Shown here in pieces: positions 56,084 to 56,126 of a stretch of 56,126 bases of DNA. Below the pieces are notes generated by a model. That model made no database searches, had not been told where the DNA came from, and worked only from the letters and a program-made list of their open reading frames with translations. The first letter of the stretch is position 1, and every line of letters starts with the position of its first letter. Made by a program: the position numbers and the translations under genes. The stretch comes from Paraglaciecola polaris LMG 21857 (lineage in GTDB: Bacteria > Pseudomonadota > Gammaproteobacteria > Enterobacterales > Alteromonadaceae): the NCBI RefSeq assembly GCF_000315055.1, contig NZ_BAER01000095.1, positions 1 to 56,126 on the forward strand, read 5' to 3'.

Positions 56084-56126
56084 TGGTTGCGGGAGCAGGA
56101 TTTGAACCTAGGACCTTTCGAGACTG
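56084..56126 (-). tRNA. 3' end of a tRNA (initiator Met-like), partial or degenerate
   Basis: On the minus strand the last 43 bases of the window contain a T-loop TTCAAAT, a T-stem 3' arm CCTGC, an acceptor 3' arm TCCCGCA, then A and CCA. The A at the place of position 72 and the GCAACCA end resemble initiator tRNA-Met. The 5' arm of the T-stem (CTAGG) pairs poorly with CCTGC, and the bases before it (CTCGAAAGGTC) do not match the initiator anticodon arm. It may be a normal but divergent tRNA, a remnant or an attachment-site copy; the window ends inside it. Confidence 0.45.

Noticed and set aside
1-56126. CRISPR arrays, insertion sequences or rRNA genes
   Set aside because: No regularly spaced repeats, transposase genes with terminal repeats or rRNA sequence were seen.

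Overview
The window looks like a chromosomal segment of a marine gammaproteobacterium of the order Alteromonadales (Alteromonas, Glaciecola or Paraglaciecola relatives). The reasons are the dapB-carA-carB-greA order, a TonB receptor tied to purine uptake, several RND exporters and moderate AT-rich composition. The genus is a guess from gene content only.

Layout. 1-17.7 kb is mostly housekeeping: the 3' part of lnt, an EamA transporter, a PfpI-like protein without its usual cysteine, then the leftward block dapB, carA, carB, greA. An Lrp-type regulator, a bifunctional PutA, a cytochrome b561-like protein, a small membrane protein, a SIMPL protein and SseA follow. 17.9-25.5 kb is a purine salvage module: an NCS2 permease, an 8-oxoguanine deaminase-like amidohydrolase, a TonB-dependent receptor carrying an EF-hand loop, and a lipoprotein fusing a purine nucleoside permease/phosphorylase-like domain to a DUF985 cupin. 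Permease and receptor share an upstream palindrome (TTGACCATTTGGTCAA type) that equals the known RutR consensus. 25.5-28 kb is gene-poor, with a small secreted protein and an outer-membrane beta-barrel.

28-49.3 kb is dominated by export: an adaptor with two different RND permeases, an aldo/keto reductase and a SpoU methyltransferase, a second adaptor-RND pair, a lone molybdopterin oxidoreductase with a DUF1272 protein, and a MacA-like adaptor with one ATPase and two FtsX-type permeases. None of these exporters carries its own outer-membrane channel or regulator gene in the window.

49.3-55.8 kb is the most interesting part: a compact leftward four-gene operon of a 1228-residue SMC/MukB-like ATPase matching the uncharacterised DUF3584 family (GKT and YLP motifs), a MukE-like protein, a MukF/kleisin-like protein and a Toprim protein with E and DxD residues. 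This is the part list of a Wadjet/MksBEFG plasmid-restricting condensin, but with an unusual ATPase and the gene order C-B-A-D. It starts close to a degenerate or partial tRNA 3' end at the right edge of the window, which would fit an island boundary.

All functional calls come from reading the translated sequences and recalled family motifs; no database or structure search was possible.
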